In this document: positions 33,901-45,372 of the stretch, one piece after another
Position numbering within the stretch: the first letter of the stretch is position 1
How the letters are laid out: each line of letters starts with the position of its first letter
Assembly (NCBI GenBank): GCA_029844215.1
Contig: CM056732.1
Location: 54,421,007-54,485,006 of the forward strand
Direction: 5' to 3'
Source of the DNA: Przewalskia tangutica
Taxonomy: Eukaryota; Streptophyta; Magnoliopsida; Solanales; Solanaceae
DNA: 64,000 nucleotides
Notes under the pieces: generated by a model
What the model was told of the DNA's origin: nothing
Seen by the model: the letters and a program-made list of their open reading frames with translations, nothing else
Databases searched by the model: none
Translations under genes and position numbers: made by a program

Positions 33901-36900
33901 TAGGGCTCGGCTACGAGTGCATTGCGGTTCATCATCTCCTGATTACTCGCCCGGGCGTGGTACTCATAGCCGCCAGTCGCGGCAGGTCGTGGCGCGGGTC
34001 CCGATTCTAGCGGTCCTCGACCGCATTTATGCCTTGTCCGGTAGCGGGATCGTGAGGCCTCACGATGTCGCCACAGTACCTTATCTGCTGGATTCGATGT
34101 GTATGCCTTGATAGATCCGGGTTCTACTGTCTATATATCTCCCTTGTTGCTAGTAGGATAGGGATAGAGCACGAGTCCATGAACCCTTTCGAGGTAGCTA
34201 CGCGATGGTGATTCGTGGTAGCTCGGCGGGTATATAGGGCTTGTCCGAGGACTATATACTGATCGTCGCACCCAGCCGACTTGATAGAGTTGGAGATGAC
34301 GATTTCGATGTGATCATGGGTATGGATTGGCTAGCTTCTTGCTACGCCAATGTAGACCGCAGGAGAGAGTGAATACGGTTCCGCTTCTGAGGAGCCGGTT
34401 GTTGAGTGGGAGGAACATCAGTACGCCAGGGTAGGTTTATTTCACCTCAAGGCTAGGAAGATGGTGCGAAGGGTATATCTACCATCTCATTCGGTGTTTG
34501 ATAACGAGGTTGCGGTACCAGATTTTCATCGATTCCGAGAGTCGAGAGTTTCGCACGTGTTTCAGACGACCTCCGGGTATCCCTCATGAGACGGAGATTG
34601 AGTTTTGTATACATGTGTTGCGGACACTGGCCTATTTCCATTCCGCCATACAATGGCACCGCCGAGTTGAGAGAGTTGAAATACCGGTGAGAGATTTCTT
34701 TGGATAAGGGCTTCATCAGACCTAGTGTTTCACCCTGGGGAGCGCCGGTATTGTTCGTGAAGAAGAAGGACGGGACGCTGCGCATGTGTGTTGATTACAG
34801 GCAGCTGAACAAGGTGACCATTAAGAACAGATACCCTCTCTCCAGGATTGATGATTTGTTCGACCAGTTGCAGGGTGCGAGATGTTTCTCCAAGATTGAT
34901 CTGCGATCGGGCTATCATCAGGTACGAGTCAGAGAGACGGATGTCCCTAGGACTGCATTCCGGACCGATGCAGGCATTATGAGTTCGTGGTCATGTCTTT
35001 CTGTTGACCAATGCTCGGCAGTATTCATGGATTTGATGAACCGAGTGTTCAAACCATTTTGGACACGCTTGTGATAGTGTTCATTGATGATATCTTGGTT
35101 TATTCTCGCTAGGCGGGAGCATGCGGAGCATTTGAGGCGATCTTGTGATTCTGGGACCAGATTATACGCCAAGTTTTCCAAATGTGAGTTTTGGTTAGCT
35201 TTGGCTTTTCTTGGGCATATTGTCGGCCGATGGTATTGGTGGATACGGCCAAGATCGGCGATCGGGACTTGGCCTAGACCTACTACTCGGCAGGTTCGCG
35301 ATTTCGGGCCTTGCGAGTTATTATCGGTTCGTAGAAGTTTGCTTCTATCTCGCACCATTGACTAGTGACTCGTAAGGCGGCTAAGTTTGATGGTGATGCG
35401 TGTGGCGAGTTTCCGATTACTAAAGGAGACGACCGCCTCGTTCTTACTCTTCCGCAGGGTCGACGGCTATGTCGTGTATTGTGATACGTTAGGCATCGGG
35501 TTGGGATGTGTGTTGATGCAGCAGGGTAAGGTTATAGCGTACACATCCCGACAGCTTAAGAAGCATGAGAGAAACTACCCCACCCATGATTTGGAGTTGG
35601 TAGCGGTGATTCACGCCTTGAAGATCTGGAGGCACTATTTGTATGGGGTTCATGTGGATATTTATACTGCACCACAAGAGCCTCCAAGATATCTTCACCA
35701 GGAGGAGTGAACTTACGGCGAGAGGCGGTGGTTAGAGTTACAAGGATTACGATGTTGATATCCCGTACCACGGGAAGGCCAATGTTGTGGCGTATGCCCT
35801 TAGTCGTAGGTCGATGGGTAGCCTATCGATGTGCATCCGCAGGAGGGGCATCGTTCGCGATTTGCATCGATTAGCGAGCCTCGTGTCCGCTTGATTGATT
35901 ACGATAGCGGTGGGGTTCAAGTTCGAGAGGTTGCCGAGTCTTCCATCGCCGATGAGGTGAAGAGGCAACGCGATTTGAGATCCGATTTTGACGCGGTACC
36001 GTGATACGGCTCTTCGTGAGGAAGGGTCCTGAGGTAGCACGATGGGGTGCTAAGGTTCGAGGCGAGTTGTGTGTTCGGATATTGCGGGACTTCTGGCAGA
36101 GTTCTAGAAGCACACAACGCGCGTTACTCTATCCATCCGGTGCGACCAAGATGTACCACGACCTCGAATCCGTATTGGTGGGATGGCGAAGAGGACGTTG
36201 CGAGTTTGTAGCTCAGTGCCCGTGTTGTCAGCAGGTGAAGGTAGAGCACCAGAGGCCTGTGGTTTGTTGCAGACGATTGAGATCCCGACCTGGAAGTGGG
36301 AGGTGATCAACATGGACTTTATCACAGGATTACCTCGCACTCGCAGGAGACATGATTCTATATGGGTTATCGTCGACGGTGTAAATCAGCCCACTTTCTT
36401 CCGTCAGACGACTTTTCTACCGAGATTATGCGAACTTTACATCCGAGATCGTCAGTGCATGGAGTCCATATTTCGATCATATCGCATGCAGAGGAGCCCG
36501 GTTACGGCTAACTTCGGAGGTCCTTCCAAGGGTTTAGGGACGCAGTGAGCACGAGTGCGTATTCCATCCACAGACAGACGGACCGGTGGCGCACTATCCG
36601 CACTCTTGAGGATATGTGCGAGCGTGTTATTGACTCGTGGTAGTGGGAGGATCATTTGCCTCTAGTTGAGTTTGCTTATAATAATAGCTACCACTCCGGA
36701 TTCGGATGGCGCCTTATGAGGCCTTGTATGGGAGGAAGTGCGGTCGCCGATAGGCTGGTTTGATGTGGGCGAGTGCGATTAGTGGGACCAGATTTGGTGC
36801 AGGCCGGTAGTGGATAAGGTGAAGCTTATCCGAGTGGTTGCTCACGGCCGTAGTCGGCAAGTCGTATGCAGATCATCGTCGTCGACATCCGGAGTTCGAG

Positions 36901-37336
36901 TTGATGATTGGGTTTTCTCAAGGTGTCACCCATGAAGGGTGTAATGAGATTCGGAAGAAGGAAACTCGGCCCAGTACATTGGGCGTGACGATTGTCGCAG
37001 GTAGGCAAGGTTGCCTATGAGTTGGATCTGCCGTCCGATCCGGAGGCGGTGCATCCGTGTTTCATGTTTCTATCTTGAGAGATGTATCGGGATCCATCTA
37101 GAGTGCATCCGATTGACGATGTCCAGGTGACCGAGGGGTTATCATATGAGGAGATTCCCATAGCGATAATTGATCGTCAGGTTAGGCGTCTGCGGACCAA
37201 GGACGTGGCTTCCGTCAAAGTCTTGTGGCGGAACGAGCTCAGGGAGGAGATGACGTGGGAAGCTGAGGAGGACATGAGGCAGAAGTATCCTCACCTATTC
37301 CCCACACCTCCAGGTAACTCACTTTCCTACTTGTAA
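33901..37336 (+). pseudogene. pol: E5 pol: protease, RT, RNase H, integrase, chromodomain (frameshifted)
   Basis: Protease remnants (gccttgatagatccgggt, encoding ALIDPG) near 34107. RT is clean in 34700-34980 (DKGFIRPSVSPWGAPVLFVKKKDGTLRM and VDYRQLNKVTIKNRYPL in part), and FIDD is at 35080-35091. RNase H lies in 35470-35700 (GLGCVLMQQGKVIAYTSRQLKKHE). Integrase lies in 36183-36548 (IPTWKWEVINMDFITGLPRT, first catalytic Asp). The chromodomain is uninterrupted at 37082-37336 (IDRQVRRLRTKDVASVKVLW, TWEAEEDMRQKYPHLF), ending TAA at 37334-37336. Chromodomains of this type bind methylated histone H3 and steer integration to heterochromatin. Confidence 0.88.
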
Positions 37337-37437
37337 ATTTTCATTGTCATATTTGCCTAAGTGTTGTTTTGTGGCCGTATGTGGCATTTGCAAATTGTTT
37401 TAGTTATAAAGAACCTTTTTGTTATCTGTCGTGGGAA

Positions 37438-37474
37438 GGAACATTCGGGACGAATGTTTCTAAGGAGGGGAGAA
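37438..37474 (+). promoter_or_regulatory. E5 polypurine tract and inverted repeat
   Basis: Inverted repeat GGAACATTCG, loop GGA, CGAATGTTTC at 37438-37460, one T, then AAGGAGGGGAGAA (37462-37474) immediately before the 3' LTR. Confidence 0.87.
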
Positions 37475-39883
37475 TGTTATACCCCGTATTTCCAGAGTAT
37501 GTACGTGAGGCGTGCGTCTAAAAAGTTTAGTCTTAAAGTTAGGTTGGACGAAAATACTTGTGCACAACTCACTAAAAGAATCGTTTTCCGACGAAACGTT
37601 TTACCAAAACTTGCGAAGGGAAAATTCCGGCTATGACATTTATTATTTTTGCGGATTTTTCCGAGAGACGAAACATTTTGGACCAACGAGAGGGCGACAC
37701 TTGTCACCCTCTAGTTGGCGGACGTGAGGCGTCCCTTTGGACGATTTAAGGGCTTGTTTTGTCAAGGAGTTGGTAGGATATTTTTGTGTAGTAGATGGAT
37801 AAGGACACTTGCCTAAATCCTCACCCTACACTTGCCTTGCACTTGGCTTCATCTTGGCCATTGGTTGGCCATTTCTTGACCTATTAATACCCCCCTTAAG
37901 ATGAAGAGTTCTTCATCCACAAATCAAACTTTCCAAGTCTAAAATCCCTCCCCTCTCTTATAAGCTTTTCGTCCAAAGCTCTCCCCCCCCCCCCTTCCTT
38001 GAGCCCTTAGCTGAAACCTACCCCCATCCCTTGGTAGAAAAGTTGTCTTCCAAGTTTAAGTTACTATTCCAAAATACCCTAGCCCAAATCCCGTATAGTA
38101 CTTAGTAGAAGTTGTGAAGAACTTCTAAGGGTTTCGTGGAGATATCGGAGCGTGCAATTAGGAGCTAAACCTTGCTCAGGATCGACGTTTATACTTGGAT
38201 AATTTTTGGGCTTATCGAGGTAAATACTCTTGTCCTTCTATTGTAATTGGATATTACATATAAGAATAGCTAAGACTTGAGTATAAGATACTTAGAAGGG
38301 TATTAAAGAAGAATAATTGAACTGTACTTACATAGGACTGTTTTCACAGTAAACTTGTATAATTACCGGGTAGGGAAGTGCTGCCCGATTTTCCGTAGAA
38401 TACCGAACCCTCTATTTAGAATGTCCAACAGAATAGTCTAGACATTGATAGATGTCTTTGACTATTATAGGCTGATTCTCTGCGCGCGACATATTCGACT
38501 TGGCAGGTGGAGTTCGCCAAGAAGGTATGTGATTCTTCCTATACTCTTGAGCATGATATTTTAAAATATATATAGTACGGTAGACGTACGTGTGTTAACT
38601 GAATAATAATTACGGCAATGTCTTTTGACTTAAGCCTGAATAATAATTACGGCAATGTCTTTTGACTTAAGCCTGAATAATAAGAATCTTGAAGTATTTC
38701 AAAACGAATATGGAATCATTTTTAACAGAAGAGTAATATTTGGTTTTTAAACAAAAAGCTTAAGAGTTATACTAGCTTTATGGGAAGTTAGGTATAACAA
38801 CTTAAGAAAGATAAAAAGGAACTGTTTACTTATTTGTTTATAAAAGCCTTGTATTGATTTCTGTTAAGTGTAGTAAGACTGTTGATAAGTAGACATATTA
38901 TGATGCTACATGTGTTAGTGTCTTGTAATGTTGTGAAAGGGGGTCATTCTTGCTGTGCTTACGTTGCTAAACGGTAAGTCCGTTGTACTGTTATTATATC
39001 ACCTACCCCCTTGACTTGTTATACCGAGGGCTTGCCACCCTTGATGCGGGTCTATACGGCCTATGCGGTCTATGTGACTATGCGGAGCTGCGGGAGTTCC
39101 AGGATTGATCATTCCGGGTGTTTTATCCGACGGGGATGCCTATGCGATGCAATGTGACTATGCGGTCTATCGAGACTATGCGATCGGGGAGTCGAGGAGA
39201 ATACCGGTTAGCTACCGTCGAGGTATACCTACCTCATGCGGTGCAGTGTGTGACTATGCGGTGCAGAGTCGTGATTAGGCACGCATAATGATACTATGGC
39301 GATTGGCCTTGCTTGATCATTCGCGCCTAGAAAAGACACATTACGATTTACCTATTATTGTTCTTGTTTGTGATATGGCACTATGTGCAAATGAACCGAT
39401 TGTATTTGCAAATTGTTTTAAATACTTTGATTTCATTTAAGTACTTCGCTTCACATACTTGGTACTGTTGTCTCGACCTCCTTGAGGCCGCGTTCATGCC
39501 GTAAGGGCAAGCAGGTGCTAGATCCACATCCTTAGGATCTTTTTGCTTTGGTGTCAGGAGCTCCATCTTCTCCGGAGGCTCGACTTTTGGGTATGATCTC
39601 CCTGTTGTTGTCTATAGTTTTGTACATTCAGGGTATGGCGGGGCCCTGTCCCGCCATAGTTGTTTATCTTCTTAGAGGTATGTAGTCCTGTTGTATAGTT
39701 GGGATGTAACTGCAAAACTATGTTTATATATATGCCGAAAGGCGACATTTTCTCACATAAAACTGTGTCTCATTTTACAACTGTTTCATGTCTTGTTTTT
39801 ATATTCCGCTGATTACTCTGATGTATGACTACTTGGGTGCCCGGGTAAGGAACCAGTCACGGGCCCCGGAACGGGTCGTGACA
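37475..39883 (+). repeat. E5 3' LTR (2409 bp)
   Basis: Near-identical partner of the 5' LTR. The TATA box is changed to TATTAATA (37882-37889), and the G-box position reads GACACTTGTC (37696-37705). It contains the 37-bp duplication near 38605 and the tandem array at about 39040-39270. It ends GTCGTGACA at 39883 next to the TGAAC duplication. Confidence 0.92.
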
Positions 39884-42495
39884 TGAACAAGGTGACTATT
39901 AAGAACAGATATCCCCTTCCCAGGATTGATGACTTGTTCGACCAGTTGCAGGGTGCGAGATGTGTCTCCAAGATAGACTTGCGATCTGGTTACCATAAGG
40001 TGCGAGTTACGGAGACGGATGTCCCTAGGACTGCATTTCGGACCCGGTACGGGCACTATGAGTTCAGGGTCATGTCTTTCGGCTTGACCAATGCTCCGGC
40101 AGTATTTATGGATTTGATGAACCGAGTGTTCAAACCATTTTTGGATACGTTTGTGATAGTATTCATTGATGACATCTTCGTTTATTCTCGCTCAGAGCAG
40201 GAGCATGCGGAGCATTTGCGGGCAGTGTTGAGAGTTCTCGTACGCCGGTTATATGCCAAGTTTTCGATGTGTGTGTTCTGGTTTGCTTGTGTGGTTTTCT
40301 TAGGGCACTTTGTTGGGGCCGATGGTATTCGGGTGGATACGGCTAAGATCGAGGCAGTCAGGACTTGGCCTAGACATACTACGCCGACAGAGGTGCGCAG
40401 CTTTCTGGGCCTTGCAGGTTATTATCGGCGGTTCGTGGAGAAGTTTGCTTTATTTCAAAGACTTGACTAAGCCGACTCGGCGGCTAAGTTTCGATGGACG
40501 GATGCTTGTGAGAGGGCTTCCGATCGAAGGAGAGATTGACGATCGCCCAGTTCTTACTCTTCCGGAGGGTCCGGATGGCTATGTGGTGTATTGTGATGCG
40601 TCGAACATCGGGCTTGATGTGTTGATGCAGCGAGGCAAGGTTATAGCGACGCATCTCGGCGGCTCAAGCGTAGGAGGAACTACCCCACCCATGATTTGGA
40701 GTTAGCGGTGATTCACGCCAAGATCCGAGGCACTATTTGTATGGAGTTCATGTGGATATTTACACGAACACAAGAGCCTCCGATATATCTTCACGTAGGA
40801 GCCGAACTTACGGCAGACGGTGGTTAGAGCTACTCAAGGATTATGACGCCGATATCCTATACCACCCGGAAGGCCAATGTAGTGGCGGATGCCGCCCAGT
40901 CGTGAGCCGATGGGTAGTCTATCGGATGTGCGAGAGAGGCATGGCCCGCGAGTTACATCAGCTAGCGAGCCTTGGAGTCCGATTGATTGGTTCTGATAGT
41001 AGTGGGGTTCGGGTTCGAGAGGTTGCCGAGTCTTCCATCGTCGAGGAGGTGAAGAGGCGACAGTATGAGGATCTGATTTTGACACGGTATCATGATACGA
41101 CTCTTCGTGAGGGGAAGGGTCCATTTGAGGTAGCACCTGATGGGGTGCTAAGATTTGAGGCGTGTTGTGTGTTCCGGATATTGCGAGACTTCGGCGGGTT
41201 CTAGAAGCACACAGCGCGTGTTAATCTATCCATCCGGGGTCGACAAAGATGTACCACGACCTTAGATCTGTGTATTGGTGGGATGGCCTGAAGAGGGACG
41301 TTGCAGAGTTTGTTGCTCAGTGCCCGAGTTGTCAGCAGGTTAAGGTGGAGCACCAGAGGCCTGGTGGGTTGTTGCAGACTATAGAGATTCCGACGTGGAA
41401 GTGGGAGGTGATCAACATGGACTTTATTACAGGATTACCTCGCACTCAGAGGAAGCACGATTCTATCTGGGTTATCGTCGACAGGCTGACGAAATCCGCC
41501 CACTTTCTTCCCGTCAGGACGACTTTTTCGGCTGAGGATTATGCTAGACTTTACATCCGAGAGATCGTGAGACTGCATGGGGTCCCTCTATCTAGCATAT
41601 CCGGCGGAGGAGCCTGGTTCTGGCTAACTTCGGAGGTCTTTCCGAAGGATTAGGGACGCAGTGAGCCTCGATCGCATTCCATCCTCGATGCAGACAGCAG
41701 AGCGCACTATCCGCACACTCGAGGATATGCTGCGAGCCTGTGTTATTGATTTCAGGGGTAGTTGGGAGGATCATTTGCCGCTAGTAGAGTTTGCGTATAA
41801 TAACAACTACCACTCTAGTATCCAGATGGCGCCTTATGAGGCCTTATATGGGAGGAAGTGCAGGTCGCCGATAGGCTGGTTTGACGTGGGCGAGGTTCAG
41901 TTGGTTGGGCCGGACTTGATACAGCAGGCGGTGGATAAGGTGAAGCTTATCCAGGAGTGGTTATTGACAGTTCAGAGTCGACAGACGTCGTATGCAGATC
42001 ATCGTCGTCGACATCTGGAGTTTGAGGTTGATGATTGGGTTTTCCTGAAGGTGTCACCCATGAAGGGTGTGATGAGATTCGGGAAGAAGGGAAACTTCGG
42101 CCCAGTACATCGGGCCTTATCGGATTGTCGCGGTAGGCAAGGTTGCCTATGAGTTGGATCCGCCGTCCGATCCGGAGGCGTGACATCCGGTTTTTCATGT
42201 TTCTATGCTGAGGAGATGTATCGGAGATCCATCTAGAGTGCACCCGATTGAGGATGTCCAGGTGACGGAGGGGTTATCTTATGAGGAGAGTCCCATAGCG
42301 ATACTCGATCATCAGGTTAGGCGTCTGCGGACCAAGGATGTGGCTTCCGTCAAGGTCTTATGGCGGAACGAGAATAGAGAGGAGATGACGTGGGAAGCAG
42401 AGGAGGACATGAGGCGGAGGTATCCTCACTTATTCCCCACACCTCCAGGTAACTCACTTCCCTACTTGCTGACTTTAATTATCCTTTATGCTTAA
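39884..42495 (+). pseudogene. pol: E4 pol, second half: RT, RNase H, integrase, chromodomain
   Basis: RT continues in phase from 39886 as NKVTIKNRYPLPRIDDLFDQ with FIDD at 40162-40173, open to 40470 (GLAGYYRRFVEKF). RNase H fragments lie around 40540-40800 (LTLPEGPDGYVVYCDAS). Integrase is clean in 41249-41600 (VAQCPSCQQVKVEHQRPGG, MDFITGLPRTQRKHDSIW); the second catalytic Asp region is damaged (ISGGGA instead of ISDRG), and the Glu (AERTIRTLEDMLRACV) is present near 41700. The chromodomain is at 42205-42450. The usual TAA after SLPYL is not read because the sequence there is ttgctgac, so the frame runs seven residues further to 42495. Confidence 0.88.
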
Positions 42496-42561
42496 GAATT
42501 GTATTGTGGCTTTTGTAAATTGTTTAGTTAGGAGGAACCTTATTGTTAACTACCTTGAGAA

Positions 42562-42598
42562 GGAACATTCGGGACGAATGTTTCTAAGGAGGGGAGAA
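42562..42598 (+). promoter_or_regulatory. E4 polypurine tract and inverted repeat
   Basis: Inverted repeat at 42562-42584 (arms GGAACATTCG/CGAATGTTTC, loop GGA), then AAGGAGGGGAGAA (42586-42598) directly before the 3' LTR. Confidence 0.87.
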
Positions 42599-45372
42599 TG
42601 TTATACCCCGTAGTTCCAGAGTATGTATGTGGGGACGTACGTACAAACGTATAAGCCCTAATTAGGTTAAGGATGAAATTGTGAATTTCCAACGAAAAAG
42701 ATTCCGAACCTTGTGAAGGAAATTCTACGTTTTTAATATTTTAACCAATTACGGATTTTTTCCGAGAGATGAAATATTTTGGACCAATAGGAGGGCGACA
42801 CGTGTCACCCCTAGGAGGGCCATGTTGGCCGAAATTCATGTGACAAGTGGCCAAGTCTTGCAAGATATTTTGTGTGGACAAGTGGCTTGTGGGACCCACA
42901 CACACTTGTCCCCAATCTCAACCACACACTTGCTTTCATCCTAGCCCTTGGTTGTCCTATATATGCACCCTTAGTTGATGAAATCTTCCACACTTAGATA
43001 TTTCAAGACTTGAAAAATATTTTCCTCTTCCTCCTCTCTCTAGCTCGTCGAACCTCACCCCCTCTAGCCTAACTTTGTCCAATAATTCCTAAACTATTAA
43101 GTGTTCTTCCTTAGTGTATTAGGAAGACTATTAACCAAAAGTTAGAAAAGATTTCACATCCCTAGCCACAAAAATCCACCTTGGCCGAGAGCTCTTGGAA
43201 GGAAAACCTTAGTGTTCTTCACTTGTTTGAGTTGGTTCTTGAAGAGATGATGGTTAGGAGCTTCTTAGGGTGATTTGTGGTGGGTTGGAACACAAAGGAT
43301 TTGGAGCTAAGACTTGCTTGGAGCGACATTAAGTTCTTGGATAATTTTGGGCTATTTGAGGTAGTGAACCTTAACCTCTTTGTGAATTGGTTATTATACA
43401 TATATTATAAGTATATTATGGAGTATATAATATATGGAGTAAAGTTTGGAAGAGTTGGATCTTATTAACTTGTTAAAAGAAAGGATTGGCTTTTAGCCAT
43501 TAAAATGGTAAAAACGTATCCAACGTATCAAACGTATCTTACTTGTGAAGAAGTAATTAACAAAGTAACTATAACTTATATTAAGAATGGAATATAAGTT
43601 GGATGACTAATGAAGTAATTGGATAAGTAAAATGGACAAAGTTGGCCAAGGACCCCAACTTAAGGATTGTATTTACTTTGGACTATATTTACTTTGGACT
43701 GTATTTACATTTCTGTTAAGGGGAAGATTGTTAAATCGCGTTCCGTTTGGGCGTGTGATCCCCTTTTTAATTATTGTATTGTATCGTTAAGGGAAGATTG
43801 TTAAATCGCGTTAGTTTGGCGTGTGATCCTTCTTTATATTGTTTAATTATTACGCCTTATATATGGCATATAAATTACGGTTATTCGGGCCTTGGAGAAA
43901 GATGGATAAGTGAGTAAAAACGGGGGAAATGCTGCCCAAATTTCCGTAGAATAGGAAATCTTACTTAGAAGAGTTCTACGACAAACTAGAAGTTAATCGG
44001 CGTATTTTGACTATTATAGGTTGACCCTCTACGCGCGACATATCCGACTTGGCAAGTGGATTTAGCCGAGGAGGTATGTGATTCTTCCTATCCTCTTGAG
44101 CATGATATTTGTAATATATATATATAGTACGGTAGACGTACGTGTGTTGACTAAATTTGGTTTTACTTTGATGTCTTTTGACTTGAGTTTTAAAAGAATA
44201 AGAACCTTGAAATATTTCAAAAAGAGTTATTGGGAAGAAAAGTAATAATTGGTTTTTAAAAGGCTTAAGTGTTATACTAGCTTTATGGGAAGTTAGGTAT
44301 AACGACTTAAGAAAGATAAAAGGGACGGTTTACTTATTTGTTTATAAAAGCCTTGTATTAATTTCTGAAGGTGTAGTAGTTGGTTTGATAAGTAAACATA
44401 TTATGATGCTACGTGTGTTAGTGTCTTGTGATGTTTGTGTAAGGGGGTTATCCTTGTTGTGCTTATGTTATTTAATGATAAGCCCGTTGTGCTGGTATTA
44501 TATCACTTACCCCCCCCTGACTTGTTGTGAGCCGCGGGTTAGCTACCCCCGATGCGAGGAATACCTCATGCGGGTCCATGTGACCTATGCGGAGCTGCGG
44601 GAGTTCCAGGATGATCACTCCGGGTGTGTTACGCCGATGCGAGGAATACCTCATGCGGTCCATGTGTGGCTATGCGGACTGCGGGAGTCCAGGTTGATAT
44701 CGCGGGTTAGCTACCCCCGATGCGAGGAGTACCTCATGCGGGTCCGAGGGACCTATGCGGACTACGGTAGTCCAGGATTAGGCTCTCATAATGATACTAT
44801 GGGCGATTGGCCTTGCTTCGATCATTAGCAGCCTAGAAAAGACCAGTTATGTTACATGTATTTTGCTCTTGTTTATCTTTGTGGCACTATGTGCGATTAA
44901 GTTGGGTTGTTTCGTACATATCGTGAACTTGTTTTAAAATGTTATAATTTCATTCGATGCTTTACGCTTCACATACTTAGTACACTGTCGACCTCCTTGG
45001 TGCGTTCGTCATGCCGGTAAGGAAGCGGTGGTAGATCCTCATTCTTAGGATCTTTACTCAGTGTCGAGCTCCATTTCTCGGAGGCTCGACTTTTGGTACG
45101 ACTCTCCCGGTGTTGTAGATATTATGTACATTCGGGTATGGCGGGACCGTCCCGCCATAGTTTTTAATTCCTTAGAGGTGCAGAGTCCGTTGTAAAGGTC
45201 GGGATATCGTTTCACTTTGGGTATATATATATACATGCCGAAAGGCAACTTTTCTTGGATAAACTGTCTTTCATTTTATATTGTTTCATGTCATGATTTT
45301 ATTTCCGCTGGTTACTCTGTTGTATATCTACTGGGTGCGGGTAGGCACTATCACGGGCCCGATCGGGTCGTG
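42599..45372 (+). repeat. E4 3' LTR (2774 bp)
   Basis: Close partner of 25088-27899. The G-box GACACGTGTC is at 42797-42806 with CCAAT just upstream. From about 44900 to the end it has many small losses relative to the 5' LTR (for example ttacagtttc reads ttacgcttc, ccttcagtgcg reads ccttggtgcg). The terminal GACA is not legible (gtcgtggcg). Confidence 0.88.
44548..44775 (+). repeat. 80-85 bp tandem repeat, 3 units, in the E4 3' LTR
   Basis: Three units, each with gatgcgaggaatacctcatg and a following tatgcggactgcgggagtcc-like part, anchors near 44551, 44635 and 44717. The same array is in the 5' LTR at about 27040-27290 and in the E1, E2, E5 and E6 LTRs. It lies downstream of the TATA box, so it is probably transcribed. 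An apparent 147-residue frame across it is a by-product. Confidence 0.82.

Larger units (their letters stand above)
30228..39883 (+). mobile_element. E5, complete Ty3/gypsy chromovirus inside the RT of E4, TSD TGAAC
   Basis: A complete 9656-bp element: LTRs 30228-32606 and 37475-39883, primer site 32611, gag 32804, pol to 37336, polypurine tract 37462-37474. The duplication TGAAC is perfect at 30223-30227 and 39884-39888. Removing E5 and one duplication restores the phase of the RT frame of E4. The two LTRs are almost identical apart from small CAG/CTG-associated differences, and E5 is younger than E4. Its LTR U3 start (aaagtttagtcttaaag) defines a different subfamily from E4 and E6. Confidence 0.96.
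25088..45372 (+). mobile_element. E4, Ty3/gypsy chromovirus, plus strand, split by E5
   Basis: 5' LTR 25088-27899, primer site 27904-27915, gag 28108, first half of pol to 30227, then the whole of E5 (30228-39883), second half of pol 39884-42495, polypurine tract 42586-42598, 3' LTR 42599-45372. Without E5 the element is about 10.6 kb. The left target duplication is GTCAT. On the right the LTR end and duplication read gtcgtggcgatcgttg where gtcgtgaca plus gtcat would be expected; the mismatch sits on a would-be CAG and fits the error pattern elsewhere. Host is LTR W. Confidence 0.92.

Noticed and set aside
44385..44828. 147-codon frame in the E4 3' LTR
   Set aside because: It runs through the tandem repeat; the equivalent frame is broken in the 5' LTR and in other copies.
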